Shown here: positions 1 through 11,370 of the stretch, piece after piece
How positions within the stretch are numbered: the first letter of the stretch is position 1
Layout: each line of letters starts with the position of its first letter
From: Gnetum montanum
Lineage: Eukaryota; Streptophyta; Gnetopsida; Gnetales; Gnetaceae
Length of the DNA: 34,734 nucleotides
NCBI GenBank assembly: GCA_015680685.1
Contig: MNCI01004360.1
Location: forward strand, 1,439-36,172
Direction: 5' to 3'
Program-made: the position numbers and the translations under genes
The notes under the pieces: model-generated
What the model was told of the DNA's origin: nothing
Database searches by the model: none
The model's input: only the letters and a program-made list of their open reading frames with translations

Positions 1-156
1 TAATTTAAGAATAAAGTAATAAAAGAATAATTACTTCAAACAAATTCTGAAATCTAAAATTATTTTGTCTGACAGATGCAAAAAGATCTTGGTAAAGTAA
101 AGATTCAATTTCAGTGTCAGAAGAAAAGGAATACTAATGTCCTCATTTTCATACCT

Positions 157-1264
157 TTTCATGAGACAATATGCATTTGACATTGGAAGGATGCCACACA
201 CAACTAAGATGGCCGGGGCATGAATCTTCATCTTTAACTATGCTCTTCCCCAAGTCCACAAACAAATCATGCATATATAAAATACCATCACAGGATATAT
301 CAATGAAAAGCTTTATCCGAAGGTTATCAAGAGCATATAAAACTGAATCCCGATCTTGTCGAAGTTGCACAAGGAGCTCAACACTCTCTCCAGCAAAAAA
401 AAATGTGGCTACATCTAAAAACAAGCAATTTTCTAACGTCATAAGTAAATTTTAATATTTTCTTGACATCAGGGTAGAAAGAATCTTTCATATTATTCCA
501 TAGAATGTTCCAGAATTGAATATCTCTTCCATAAACTTGTCGGCCAAGGAAAGTCAATGCTAACAGTATCCCATTACATTTTACAACCATCTTATATATC
601 AGCTCATTGTACTCATTTTTTACATTATCAATACCTCTAAATGCCTGCTGACAATATTTGCTGACAATATTTGTTTTGATGTATGGAAGCCTAGTTTTGA
701 AATTTGCAGTGAAATCAAATTTGTACAAAATCGGGCAACAGCAGGATCGTGATTTAAAACTCCCTTGTCCCTAGATGTTACAATAATGATGCTCTTTGCA
801 CTGAGAGAAACATCATCTTCAGTGAACACGCCACTCAAATGGAATTTTCTGTGAATATTGTCCGGCACCACTAAAATTTTTGCCTTATGCAATTTCTTCC
901 TTAAAAATGTCCTTCCTTTCGATTCTAATGTAACTTGGATTGCTTAATAATAAGCTGTTTATGCACTTCATTTAAACCATTTATCTCCACAACTCCATTT
1001 ACGTCTTCTAGATAGCAACACCTCTCATATTGACTGTAAAACTGATTATATAATTGCTTTGCAAAGGTGGTTTTCCCAATGCTTCCAATACCACTTATTT
1101 CCACCAATGTTACATCAAGCCCATTTTTACAGCATTTCATTATACTATGCTTGATGTTAATCAACTGATCTTCTATTCCAACTAGGCTCCCAAAAATGCT
1201 AACCGATCCAAAATCAAGTTCCTCAAGTATCTTGTTGACAATTTCCATACAACGTTCACTGGAC
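157..1264 (-). pseudogene. NB-ARC exon of the TNL pseudogene
   Basis: After a likely acceptor (TTTAAG near 1265) the minus strand reads a linker and LVGIEDQL, then the P-loop GIGSIGKTT at about 1075-1050, with the G, K and T residues for nucleotide binding intact. In a second frame follow a weakened kinase-2 segment, ILVVPDN where the family has LDD, and the RNBS-B segment IIIVTSRDKGVLNH. A third frame carries KCNGILLALTFLG, the GLPLAL motif with substitutions, and DVKKILKFTYD. The fourth stretch gives FLDVATFFFAGE and MHDLFVDLGKSIV, the MHD motif. All landmarks are in correct order in one exon, but spread over different frames. The degraded kinase-2 aspartates argue for loss of function apart from the frameshifts. 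Confidence 0.85.
647..672. repeat. 13-bp tandem duplication in the NB-ARC exon
   Basis: The unit GCTGACAATATTT occurs twice in a row (647-659, 660-672). Thirteen bases is not a multiple of three, so the duplication shifts the reading frame. It lies in the interval where the NB-ARC coding frame changes. Confidence 0.85.
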
Positions 1265-1855
1265 TTAAAGACAATAAAAGGATTAAAGAATTGATTTGAA
1301 GAACCTTAACTGTCAGTAGCATATTCTAATTTCTAATTGTACAAATACAGTGAAATGGTTTGATTGTAAAAGGGATGCATAGAGCTAAGCTACTTATTCT
1401 ATGATGCTATGGACAGAGCCAAAGTAAGATAACAGAACCAACTTTGAAGGATTATGAAGGAAAGCTTTAGTGCATTATATTTTTTGATGAAATACAAGTC
1501 ATGCAACGTTTAATTTTAAAACGCTAACGTAATTATATTTTTACCCCAAACAAATACGAAGCAAGTTTTCCTACGGGCAAAGATATTCGACGAAGTACCC
1601 TTAAACCCCAGGATCGTTACTCTCTATATAAAGCCCATAGCCAAATTTGGGCTCTGTTAAGACCCCAATGTCTTGATCATCTTAAAATCACCTTTCATGA
1701 TGAAAACAAAAATATGAAAATCAACTGAAAAAACTCTATAACCATGAAAAGGAAAACATCAAAATCAACTGAAACAAACCCTAATAAACAGAAAATATTA
1801 ATGCTTTAACATGAACTTAATAAAAATTTCCAATTCCCACTAAACTTGGTTTACC

Positions 1856-2443
1856 CTTTGCCCTCGTATCCAGTTATTTGGGAAATCTTGCACAGAGCAT
1901 TTCTCCATTTGTGGGTGACTTGAGCGGAGTATTTGTGTTGTTCTATGAGCTTTTGGAAGCCCTGCCCAAAAACTCCCTGCAAATGTCGAATACGGTTTGA
2001 TATCATAGAAGGTGGGAATCAGGACAGAAGCACCCTTCTTGTATCTGGGCAGCATCATCTCCAATTCTGTGAGGCACCATATGGACTCGGCGTATCCAAT
2101 TCTGTGATGCACCATACAGACTCGGGCGTATCCACTGGAAAGAATGCACACATGCACCTTGCAACAGTCAACGGCTTTCTCAATTGCTTTTGAGAATCTC
2201 TCCCCACTCTGCAACTCTTCCTTTGTCCAGAAACGTCTCAACTCCTCTGTCCTGCAATAGATCCTACAAGGGATAACCCAAGGTGTGCTTTGTATCAGGA
2301 CCTCTGTGATTAATTAACACATCAAACCCAACGCGTGGCTCTGGATCTGGTTCCGAGGAAGGCTTCAATTTTGTGGCCAGGAGTTCGATGTCTGCATCCT
2401 CTTCTTCTGTCAAGCTTTCCTTCAATGCTGTTTTCTCTTCCAT
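1856..2443 (-). pseudogene. TIR domain exon of the TNL pseudogene
   Basis: The ATG at 2443 opens an acidic leader followed by VGFDVLINHRGPDTKHTL, the TIR box 1 region; INHRGPD is the form I associate with gymnosperm TNLs. A TAG at 2264-2266 interrupts the frame. Near 2230 the frame moves by one base between VETFLDK and KEELQSGE, which are adjacent in the family. Downstream come the conserved SGYA, ESIWCLTELEMML and IPTFYDIKP segments. A 35/36-bp tandem duplication adds twelve residues inside the YAESIWCLTEL motif. The exon probably ends near 1856 at a GTAAAC donor after NWIRGQR, where family members have the intron between TIR and NB-ARC. Placing the donor is inference. Confidence 0.82.
2060..2130. 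repeat. 35/36-bp tandem duplication within the TIR motif
   Basis: Units at 2060-2094 (35 bp) and 2095-2130 (36 bp) differ by a few substitutions and one extra C. On the minus strand the lower-coordinate unit encodes the normal YAESIWCLTEL motif. The other unit, which is read first, is shifted by its extra base and gives YARVCMVHHRIG. Together they add exactly twelve codons, so the frame survives. Confidence 0.88.
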
Positions 2444-3464
2444 ATCTCAGCGGTTGGAAATTTTAGTTGTCCTGTTCCAGCCAAGGCAGATAAAGACAGA
2501 GAACTCCTTATGATTGGTCCAGAATTCAAAGGATTGTCGGTAAGAAACTGCACCAGAATTCACGGTAGAAATCAGACACCAACAATACATTGTTCGACAG
2601 CTGGTAAAGACTTCTTTACTATGCACAGGAGATTCTAGATTCTGGATAAATTTTGAGGAACTGTTCACGTTGTTCACGTTGGATTCCGGAGGGAGAGCGT
2701 ACAGAAGCACGTTAAATCCACAATGGGTACGTATTTCATAATATCCAGTGAAAATTTGTCTGGATCTGTACGTATTATTCTTGCCTTTTTCTCAATGTCT
2801 GCATTGTGCATTGAAATCTTGCTTATCTTCTCCTGCTCTGAATCTTACCGGAAACTTCATTTCATTGTTAAGTGGCCAGCAAGCAATCAAGATTCATGGC
2901 ATCGGCATGACACAGATCACAAGGGAGTACGAATGAATAAACAAACACACGGAAATCACAAAAGGGCTACTTTCGTAACCGAAGGCCGAAGGGCAATGGG
3001 TCATACGGAAATCAAGTTTGGGACGGGGTGTGCGAGGTAAACATTGCATTTGCATGGATTGCCCTTTGGGAGCGTCAAAGGTTCCGCCATGACTCACATT
3101 CATACGTGTTTATTGATCATTGCTGGTTTTTGCTCTTTTTTCTGGTATCTCTACTGAAAAAAAGAAAAAAACAAACAGGGTTATCCTCATGGGTCATGAG
3201 TCATGAACATGATGACGGATGAAAACTTAAAATAAAAAATAAAAAACATATGTTGTTTATGAGCCAACAAAGCTCACCAGCCCATGGCCAATGGCTAATG
3301 GTGCTCTGTTTTTACTTTCCCCTTCATCATGACTAGTGCCCATTCCCCAGGGTCCCAAAGGTTTTCAATCAGCGTTCATCGTTCATGAGGTGAGTTACTG
3401 GGCTGCGCCTAGTTTAGTTAAGTTGTGTCTTCTTATAATGTGGTCTTCTTCAACATGGCCCTAC
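2444..3464. other. Non-coding region upstream of the TNL pseudogene
   Basis: No convincing gene. The part next to 2443 would be the 5' UTR and promoter of the minus-strand TNL, but I see no clear TATA box there. A short tandem GTTCACGTT pair sits at about 2665-2682. Open frames here are short and lack family motifs. Confidence 0.5.
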
Positions 3465-3919
3465 GGCTACTCACATGTCATCGTTGAACAAAAGTATTAG
3501 TAGATGTGATTTTTCATAAATTTGGTTGAGACTTGAGGCTTAATTTAATTCTTGGAAAGATTAGAATGAGTAACAAAAGGGTTTCATTTTATTGCTGTCA
3601 TTTTAGTTGCAGAAATTATATATTTGGCCAGATTGTACCTCTTGAGTAAGGAACTAGATTCAATGCCCTTAATACCTTTGCAAATGTTTTTGGCTACTCA
3701 CATGTCATCATTGAACAAAAGTATTAGCAGATGTGATTTTTCATAAATTTGGTTGAGACTTGAGGCTTAATTTAATTTTTGGAAAGATTAGAATGAGTAA
3801 CAAAAGGGTTTCATTTTATTGCTGTCATTTTAGTTGTTGCAGAAATTATATGTTTGGCCAGATTATAGCTCTTAAGGAAATGGATTCGATGCCCTCAATG
3901 TCTTTGCAAATGTTCTTGC
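3465..3919. repeat. 227-bp tandem duplication
   Basis: A unit starting GGCTACTCACATGTCAT at 3465 recurs at 3692. The second copy carries small substitutions, a GTT insertion (TTGCAG versus TTGTTGCAG) and a short deletion near GAGTAAGGAAC. The repeat is AT-rich and has no conserved reading frame, so it looks like a local non-coding duplication. Confidence 0.9.
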
Positions 3920-4486
3920 TTCAGTTTAATAGTGATACTGCAATTTTTAAGCATTAACAATATTTTGGATTTACATTGTACTTGGTCTATATTCTACAAT
4001 GTTTTCTTATGATATATGAAATTTAATTTTTAAAAAACTAATATATTTAAATTTTCTTGAGGCACATGTACCCAAACATGTTCAAATCACGAATCCTTGA
4101 TTCCTTGCTTCCAGGATTCTTTTGATGCATAGCTTCTTTAGCTTTCCCTTTTCAGTTTGTTACCAGGAAACCATTACTCTTCCTTTCATAGTTCATAGTT
4201 GGATTATATTCAGCAGCTCGAACAGAAACAAAAGTACATACCTTTTACCGCTGCAGAGTAGTTTCGTTTTTCATCGAGTCACCACTGACCTAAAAAAATT
4301 TACGAATAATAATGATATCGTATATTCACTTCGATAAACCAAGCCATTGTGAAAAGCAGGCAGAGACCGCAGAGCAAGAGCATTTAAAGGATTAACAACA
4401 ACACAGGAGCAGACGAATGGATTGAAGCCAAGCAGACTTTCCTGTCACTCAGTAACTGCCGAAGACGACTTAATCAATTTGCTTCA
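3920..4486. other. AT-rich intergenic DNA
   Basis: I see no coding, RNA or mobile-element signature in this stretch. Confidence 0.5.
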
Positions 4487-4735
4487 TCCTCTTGAAACAT
4501 CATTTGATATTAAATGAGAAAGCAGGCAGAAGCAAATTTCGTGAAGAAATCATTTGGCTTTAAATTTTCAAAGGTGTAAGAAGGACACTTAAGGAACGTA
4601 GGCGTACTTTTAAATTAAATTCGTGCATCAAACTCACATCCGGGAATATGCACGAGCCCTGATGTCAACGAATGTGGCCCTTCTGTCAACCTGTAAGCGG
4701 AAGTGGCATTTCAACCCACAACAGTAAATAAAAAT
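4487..4735 (+). repeat. Dispersed repeat, copy 1
   Basis: This segment, from TTGCTTCATCCTCTTGAAAC through the CAACGAATGTGGCCC block to the stretch before 4735, matches the segment starting at 8244 in the same orientation. Its right third matches the reverse complement of about 8525-8591. It carries no reading frame I can name. It could be the edge of a moderately repeated non-autonomous element or a duplicated intergenic segment. Confidence 0.7.
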
Positions 4736-5670
4736 TAGAAAAGACGTGCAACAAGAAACATCAAAGAATTTTAACACTTGTACGCCAACTATGCTTCTTG
4801 ATTTTATTATGAGTCAGTTTGCATGTCATTTTCTTTGATAAAACTAAGGGTACCCAAGTATGGAAATTATCACAAGGTAAAGTTAAATTGTTACATCCTG
4901 TATAGATCCAAAGAAACTTTTCAAAATACATTAGTAAGTAGTAATAAATGTTGTGTATAATAGATGTGTACAATATTCATGAAACCTAAACATAAAATTT
5001 TTAAGCATATTTATAGCTTAAAGGCAATATCTATTTTAAAGTGAATATGAGGAAACACCAAATAGCAAGTTGGATTTTTATTTTCTTATTATTCTTGTCA
5101 TACCTATAATAAAGATAGAAGATATAAAAACAGAAATAGAATACTAATACTAATACGGATATTTTGTTATGTATGTATAGACCTAGAGGAACTTATTCAA
5201 AATACATCAGCAATAATAAATCCTAATAGATGTGTCCAATATTTATGCAACTTGAATGCAAAATTATTAATTAAAGTTGGGGTATGAACCCAAGCTTTAT
5301 TCATTTACAAATCAAAATTTTAGTCTTTTTAGCTGGTCACAAGGTCACATTGCCTAAAGTGCTACGTAATGACTAATATACATTTTTTTCTTTTTTTGCA
5401 TGCAAGTTTATTAGCATTTTAGTTTATCCTTGAGCTTGTTTTATCTTGCTTTAGCTTTTGTTATACATGATATTATCATAAATTGATAATTCTATGAGTT
5501 TTGATAATAAGATTTATTGAAAAGCTTATGTATCTATTTTTTTTTCTATATCTAAATGTGTGTGTTATTGCTTGCATGGGTATTTATTCTCTTTTGTTTT
5601 AAAATTTCTATTTTTTATATACCCAAATGTTTTGTCTAAAAAAGGGTTTATATGTATATTTTAAGAAAGT
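4736..5670. other. AT-rich intergenic DNA with a diverged tandem duplication
   Basis: A segment at about 4890-5004 recurs, diverged, at about 5165-5271. Shared blocks are TATAGA, TTCAAAATACAT, AATAATAAAT and AATAGATGTGT. No gene is visible. Confidence 0.55.
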
Positions 5671-5709
5671 GAGAGAGAGAGAGAGAGAGAGAGTGTGTGT
5701 GTGTGTGTT
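5671..5709. repeat. Compound GA/GT microsatellite
   Basis: About eleven GA repeats run directly into about eight GT repeats. It is a typical simple-sequence locus and is likely to be length-variable. Confidence 0.97.
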
Positions 5710-7169
5710 ATGACATGATGTTGAAGGACTAAATAATGGCCCATTAGCTTTAAGCTTTCTATTTGAAGTTTAGCGTTTATTTTGCAATAGATATGCCATG
5801 TTTATTTTGCATAACATTTCAAAACATAGTCTATTATTAGGAACATGTACAATTAAGTTGACGAAAAATACTACTTTTAAAATTTCAATCTATTTCATTT
5901 TTACTTGAGAAAGCATACTTAGATACTTGATTATAAGTATATAAGTACCCATCTTCATTCTTAAACCTTTAATAGAAATATTGCAATTCAAGCTTTTATT
6001 TCTTTGTTACAAACCTAAGCATAGCCAAGGCATTACTTTTTCAATATTATGTGAGATTTCACTATGCAATTCATTTTCTTTTTAATTGATATACACTAGC
6101 TATGGCATTTCAATTGCATTATAGAATATGACCACCAAAGTTTGAATCCTCTACCTTCAAACCTTGCAAATTTATTAAAGAGAAAATTTCTCTTGGTAAA
6201 GCTTCCATATGCTGAGATGTTGCTTTAAGATAAGCCAAATTGCCTAGGTTTTATATAGACTTCGGTAGTTTATTGCTAGATACACTCATATAATTTAATT
6301 GTAATGTTACATTAGTGCACTAAAATAATGAACTTTGATTACTAATATTTGACATTAAGTTTATAAGTTATTTCAATTAGCACAATTTAGGTGAGTTGTC
6401 TAAGCTTTCCACATTGAGTTATCTCATCATAATTTCGTATGGATTATGAAATTATGAAGATATCTCAAATATTATAGAAATTATTTTAAATAAATGCAAC
6501 CCAAAGGAGGATCCTATGACATCAACTCAACCTCAAGGGTAAATACCATAAAACAACATGCAGGTAGTAGAAAATTTTAATAAGATATGATTCTCTTGAC
6601 TTAGCCTCAAGGATATCATTTTTAAATTTAGTTAACAAAGAAAGAAAGAGTTATAAGTGTTCCCATAAGAGTTATAAGAGTTATAAGGATATCATTTATA
6701 CATACTTATTAATAACTATAACTTATTAAGTTACTGATCAACCAAGTGTGCACATGGAACCCTAGTATAAAAGTGTTTAATGTAGAATGTATTAAGCTTC
6801 AAGAAAACTCGTTACCTTGTAGGTCAATTTTTTTTTAAAACACTAGGGCCTATGGTATCGGTAACTTGATATGATCATGACTACATTGGTGAGAACTTAC
6901 TTTGAGGACCATTTTTCCTAGAATATCTATATCTTTTTAGAACTAGGTCACCTATTTAAAGGGATTTAAAAGAAAACTTTTTATCAAACTACTTTTTAAT
7001 GATTTCTTGATGATTTGATAGATTTTCCACTCTTTTTAAATATTTAGATTCAACATTCCAAAGGGCATAGGATCTAGTAATAAGATTCTCATTTGAACTT
7101 CGATAATCTAAGAAAAAGGTATACACAGGAATTTATAAGCTATTAAAATATGAAAAGTAGGCTTTTTGA
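5710..7169. other. AT-rich intergenic DNA, no gene seen
   Basis: Long AT-rich sequence with only short random open frames. Short direct repeats such as GAGTTATAAG occur near 6648-6685. I recognise no element here, although the right end may be the decayed continuation of the minus-strand gypsy fragment that follows. Confidence 0.45.
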
Positions 7170-8241
7170 TCAATGTAAATATTATAATCATTATAGAAGG
7201 GATCATTAGTGGATTACATCATAACAATTTTATTAGCATTTTTATCTTTGTAATTGGACAAGGATCATCAAAGAGGAAGATATTCCCATCATGTTTATGG
7301 AAAGGCAAGATATCATCATATAGCTCTAAGATTTTTTTTATAGGAGGGAATGATAGTATGAATGTATGGATTTATATCAAGCATAGCATCTCCTATTAGA
7401 TATTTTTTCATATCAAGATTAATAAAACCAATAAACTCTAAACTTTGATTTGTTAATGTAACATTAGTTTCTTCTAGGTTTGTGATCATACAACGATGGA
7501 ATGGTTCTCTAGGAATCTTCACATGTTTAAATCCTCCATTAATTGGCAGAAGATGCTCCAAAAAGTTAGATCTAAAGAGGCTTTCAAACTAAGTACCAAA
7601 AGTATGTGATAAAAGCGTGTCATGGGTTAGCTTCATATCCAATACTAAGATATCCACATGACATAGAGAATCTAGGTATTGTTTAAGATAAATTTATATA
7701 TATTTAAATGATCACACTACACAACCACTTGATTCATCAAGTTGAATGACATTTTTTATTTTTGGAATCATTTGAGCTTCTAAGATTTTACAAACTTCAA
7801 AAGACATTACAATGACTCTTGGCTCATGAGTCTATCAAACAATTATGAATATTTTGTCCACACATAACAAGTGTAGTTAAGAAAGATGGTTGGTCTCTTT
7901 TAGTATAGGAACTAAGCATGGGAATCTCAATAATTCTAGTTCCATCTATAAGATAAATGTTTTTCATGTATGGGAGTCTTAGCTTTATCTCTAGGTTCAT
8001 TGATCAACCCATGTATAGCTTCTTTTACTTCTTTAAATTGCAATTTTTCATGCATGGACATGTTAGCCTAACTATTTTAAATATCCTATATGTTCATAAG
8101 TTTTCATCTCATTCCTAAGCTTGGGTTGATTTTGGTTGCGACAACTTTGGATTTATAGTGAAGTTCTCTAATTGTACTTGTGGTTGAGGTGTACTAATTT
8201 GATTATTATAGTTTTTCCAACTAGAAGGAACATATGTGTTT
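7170..8241 (-). pseudogene. Gypsy-type retrotransposon gag-protease remnant
   Basis: Read on the minus strand across several frames, this stretch has the layout of a plant gypsy retropepsin region. First comes a glutamine/proline-rich linker (about 8241-8130). Then follow the segments GTRIIEIPML and TLVMCGQNIHNCLIDS, and a TGA exactly where the glycine of the D-S-G active site belongs. Next are NVMSFEVCKILEAQMIPK, VDILVLDM, and LPINGGFKHVKIPREPFHRC, a segment typical of the region after the protease. No reverse transcriptase follows. Because the matches sit in different frames and the catalytic glycine is lost, the fragment is dead. Copia can be excluded by the gene order; the exact gypsy lineage is not certain. 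Confidence 0.68.
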
Positions 8242-8243
8242 CA

Positions 8244-8433
8244 TTTTGCTTCATCCTCTTAAAACATCATTTGATATTCAACTAGATACCAAGCAAAAGA
8301 AAATATCATGAAAGCGTGTCATGAGATATAGTGATTTAGTTTTAAATTCTCAAAGGTGTAAGATGGACACTAGGGCATGTAGGCTTTTTAATTCATGCAT
8401 CAAATTCACAACCTCCAAGGTGCATGACCCCTA
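8244..8433 (+). repeat. Dispersed repeat, copy 2 (left part)
   Basis: TTGCTTCATCCTCTTAAAAC and the following CTCAAAGGTGTAAGA and GGACACT blocks match copy 1 starting at 4487. The match stops abruptly at the single n at 8434. The rest of the repeat is found only in inverted orientation at about 8525-8591. Confidence 0.75.
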
Positions 8434-8681
8434 NGATTTTTATTGTATTTTTTGTCTTACAACATCTAAAAAGGTTCATATTTTATGCTTGAAATTCAAC
8501 TGTCAAGACACTCATCCCTTGTAAAAGAAGGTGTGAATTGAAACACAACTTCTTCTTATAGCTTACTAGCAAGGCCACATTCGTTCACATTAGGGGTCAT
8601 GCACCTTGGAGGTTGTGAATTTGATGCATGAATTAAAAAGCCTACATGCCCTAGTGTCCATCTTACACCTTTGAGAATTTA
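8343..8681. repeat. Perfect 91-bp inverted repeat bounded by single n's
   Basis: Arm 1 (8343-8433) and the reverse complement of arm 2 (8591-8681) are identical over 91 bases, separated by 157 bases. Arm 1 is followed directly by an n at 8434 and arm 2 by an n at 8682. Perfect arms in an otherwise decayed region, with both edges at sequence joins, point to a scaffold join artefact rather than a natural foldback. Confidence 0.9.
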
Positions 8682-8682
8682 N

Positions 8683-11370
8683 TTATTTAGTAGAAGATAG
8701 TTGAGCAAGAAGAATCTTGATGTTGATTTTGGTGAGTTTTCTGTTGATTTTTTGGTGTGTAACATCGGCAACAGAAACTAGCATAAACTAGTACCATGAA
8801 TGCTTGTTGGAGCCTACTTGCCAAATCCCAATTTCATAAATATCTTGCCTCAATTGCATTGAAGATTTTAAGAATCCTTAATGAAGATTTTTGCAAATTT
8901 AGATCTTCTCACCTATCTTTGCATTTTCATCCATATAGTCAAATATGTGCAAACTGGTATAGTTGGTGGAAAGAATTCTTTCCTTCGGACTCCAAAGGTT
9001 ACTTCACTTTCATTTTTCCTACTTATTTTAGTCTTTTTAAAATTTGAAAATTCCCCACTTCCTTACTCTTGCTACCAAAATATGTATATACACTTTTGAG
9101 TAATTTTTACTGTTTAAAATAGATGCTAAAATGCCTAAAATATTTAATTTATTGATAAACATTTTACTATCATAATAACTAAGAATAGTGCAACTTTAGA
9201 AATAATTGCATTGAAAACATTATCACAATATTACAAGTTTAGAAATAAATGTGAAATACGTGTATAAAAATTAAGAGAAAAGAGAGAACAAAAAAGCACT
9301 AGAGCACAACAGAGAAAACTAAATACAAGTAACAACATCTAAACTTTGAATTCTTTTCATTAATGAGGAGGTGAAATCGGTCCTTAGCATTTAGATTTGC
9401 TTGCTGGCAAAGTAACTAAACCCAATTAATCTGTCAATACCTCTCTTACTTTGAAATATATCTTTTTTTCGTTTCATGAAAAGATAGTGAAAGACTATGC
9501 TCTCACTATGTTTTCATGCCTTCCATAGTGATTTTTTCTCCTTGGGATTTCTCAAACTTGAACGTGTCAATTGCCTTTCCTTATTAACATGCAACTATTG
9601 ACTTGATTTTGGACATAATTTCAAATGGTTTAGGATTCTCAAACCATCCATACCTATAGATTGTATGTTTTTTTCAAAAATCACCTCCATTTGCTGAAAA
9701 CATTCATGCTATTGATGTCAACCTCACCCATGCTAGGCATGGGGCGATGACTTCTTTTACTCTTCCTTTTTCCTTAGGCTCCCTCTTAGTTTGTGGGCCA
9801 TGTTTTCGTGTTATAATTTCAATCCAGATCAATTTCAATAGTCCCCATGGCCCTAAGAAACATTAGTGTTAAAGTGGAACTTGGTTGTCACTTGGGTTTA
9901 GTTAAATCCATCATTGTGTCAATGCCAGTATGGAAACTACAACTTGTTTAGGTTTTTGTCTTTAATTGCATTAACAATTCTTAATTTTCATGGGAGAGAA
10001 TAAGTAAGGTACAAGTTTTGATATCAATTTTAGGTGTTATTTATTAATTTCTCAATTGGATATTATGAAAATTTTTTATGGAATTAAAATGGTATTCAAA
10101 GGTGTTTGATTGGGGTATTCAAAATCATTACTCATTAAAAATCCATAACAATTTGAGATGCAAGTTTCAAGGTGGTGGAGGTAATGGCCAAAGAAAGTGG
10201 AGAACATTATGTGCATGCATGCTAGGGACATTACAAGGCATTGTGGGTGTAATCGATGCTAGACATGGTTACAATAACCAAGGTAGTGGCAGTCATGGTG
10301 GGAGTTACGTAATGTCCTAGATGATGGACATTCAAAGTAGGTGGGTAACGCAATCATGCATGTGCTGACGGTGGCGACTATAAAAATGGAGGAACAGTGG
10401 TAGGCAGGATTGTCCAGGAGCCTCCCCTCTCACTCTTAGCACTAGTTGGGATGTTGACAAGCACTGGGCAGTGGTACGTGGATCATCTATCAAGCCTCCC
10501 CTTTCGCAAGAGCAACTAGGATCATCGGTCTCCCCTCTTATAATTAGTAGAAGGGGAGCCTCTCAGCTAGAAGTTGGCAAGTAGTCACTGGCAAATGCAT
10601 AGGTGGACAATAGCAACAACACATCCCTATGCAGCGGGGTTTTATTGAAACAAAAAATAGCTATAACCCAAATTTTAAAGATGCCATTTTTCCCTAGGCA
10701 TGAAGTTATATGTTTTGATAAAGTCATAAATCCATCATGTATTTTTCCTATGGCTATATGCATCAAGTCATTCAAAATTTTTGATAAAGTGGTAACAATT
10801 GGATGTACATAAAGTTGTTCAATATTTTTGATAAAATTATGTTTATACCATGTTGAATGTGTTAATTTATCAATTTTATGCATATTTTTGTATATGTATG
10901 CATCATTTTCTACATGTGAATTATAACTAGTGATCTATATAATTTTGTATAATTAGAGAGTAGCCACACCATCTTTAATTATGCAAAATTATGTACTAAG
11001 AGCTTTTGGATCACATATGATAGACAACATTAAAAATTGTGATTAATCATATGTAATATGATAAATTCTATCCCATAGGAAATGTTATCATATTTAATAT
11101 GATTAATTAGGATGTTATGTTAAATTATTTTTCTTAATTTACCCATAGGGATTAAGCAAAGGAATATAAAATAATAATTTCATCGTAAGGATATATGAAG
11201 ATGTTTGAATTAAAATTTACCCCACAGGTAATTTTATGTCATTTGATTAATATTTTTCATGATTTACATTGGTAAACATGTCTTATGGTATTTTAACCTC
11301 AAATTTAGTGACATAAGCATGTTTAATTATGCAATTGTACAACTTGTAAGCTACTCTAATTTTAAATGTG
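8683..11370. other. AT-rich intergenic DNA, no gene seen
   Basis: Open frames here, the longest about 106 codons, lack recognisable motifs and overlap on both strands. Around 10395-10570 there are several GCCTCCCCTCTC-like blocks and one inverted form. The right end (about 10900-11370) would be the place for the copia LTR and leader, but I cannot define LTR ends. Confidence 0.45.

Larger units (their letters stand above)
157..2443 (-). pseudogene. TIR-NB-ARC-LRR (TNL) resistance gene, decayed; LRR part outside window
   Basis: On the minus strand a TIR exon (about 1856-2443), an intron (about 1265-1855) and an NB-ARC exon (157-1264) occur in the order normal for plant TNL intracellular immune receptors. 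Family members sense pathogen effectors: the TIR domain acts as an NADase/signalling module, NB-ARC as the nucleotide switch, and the LRR as the sensor. The coding sequence has at least one in-frame stop (2264-2266) and at least four reading-frame changes, so it cannot make a full product as assembled. The frame moves between 2241 and 2266, again between 892 and 925, again near 647-728, and again near 378-442. The NB-ARC exon ends at a plausible donor (AAG then GTATG at 157-153), so LRR exons would continue to the left of the window. Sequencing errors could explain some shifts, but their number favours a pseudogene. Confidence 0.85.

Noticed and set aside
2723-3040. 105-codon plus-strand open frame near the TNL start.
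   Set aside because: No motif, overlapping frames on both strands, and a position in the TNL upstream region; nothing supports coding.
8343-8681. Natural hairpin, microRNA precursor or foldback transposon.
   Set aside because: Perfect arms ending at single n's and the broken colinearity with 4487-4735 point to an orientation error in the assembly.
10078-10320. 80-codon frame with glycine-rich stretch.
   Set aside because: Short, isolated, no domain, and followed by non-coding sequence of the same composition.
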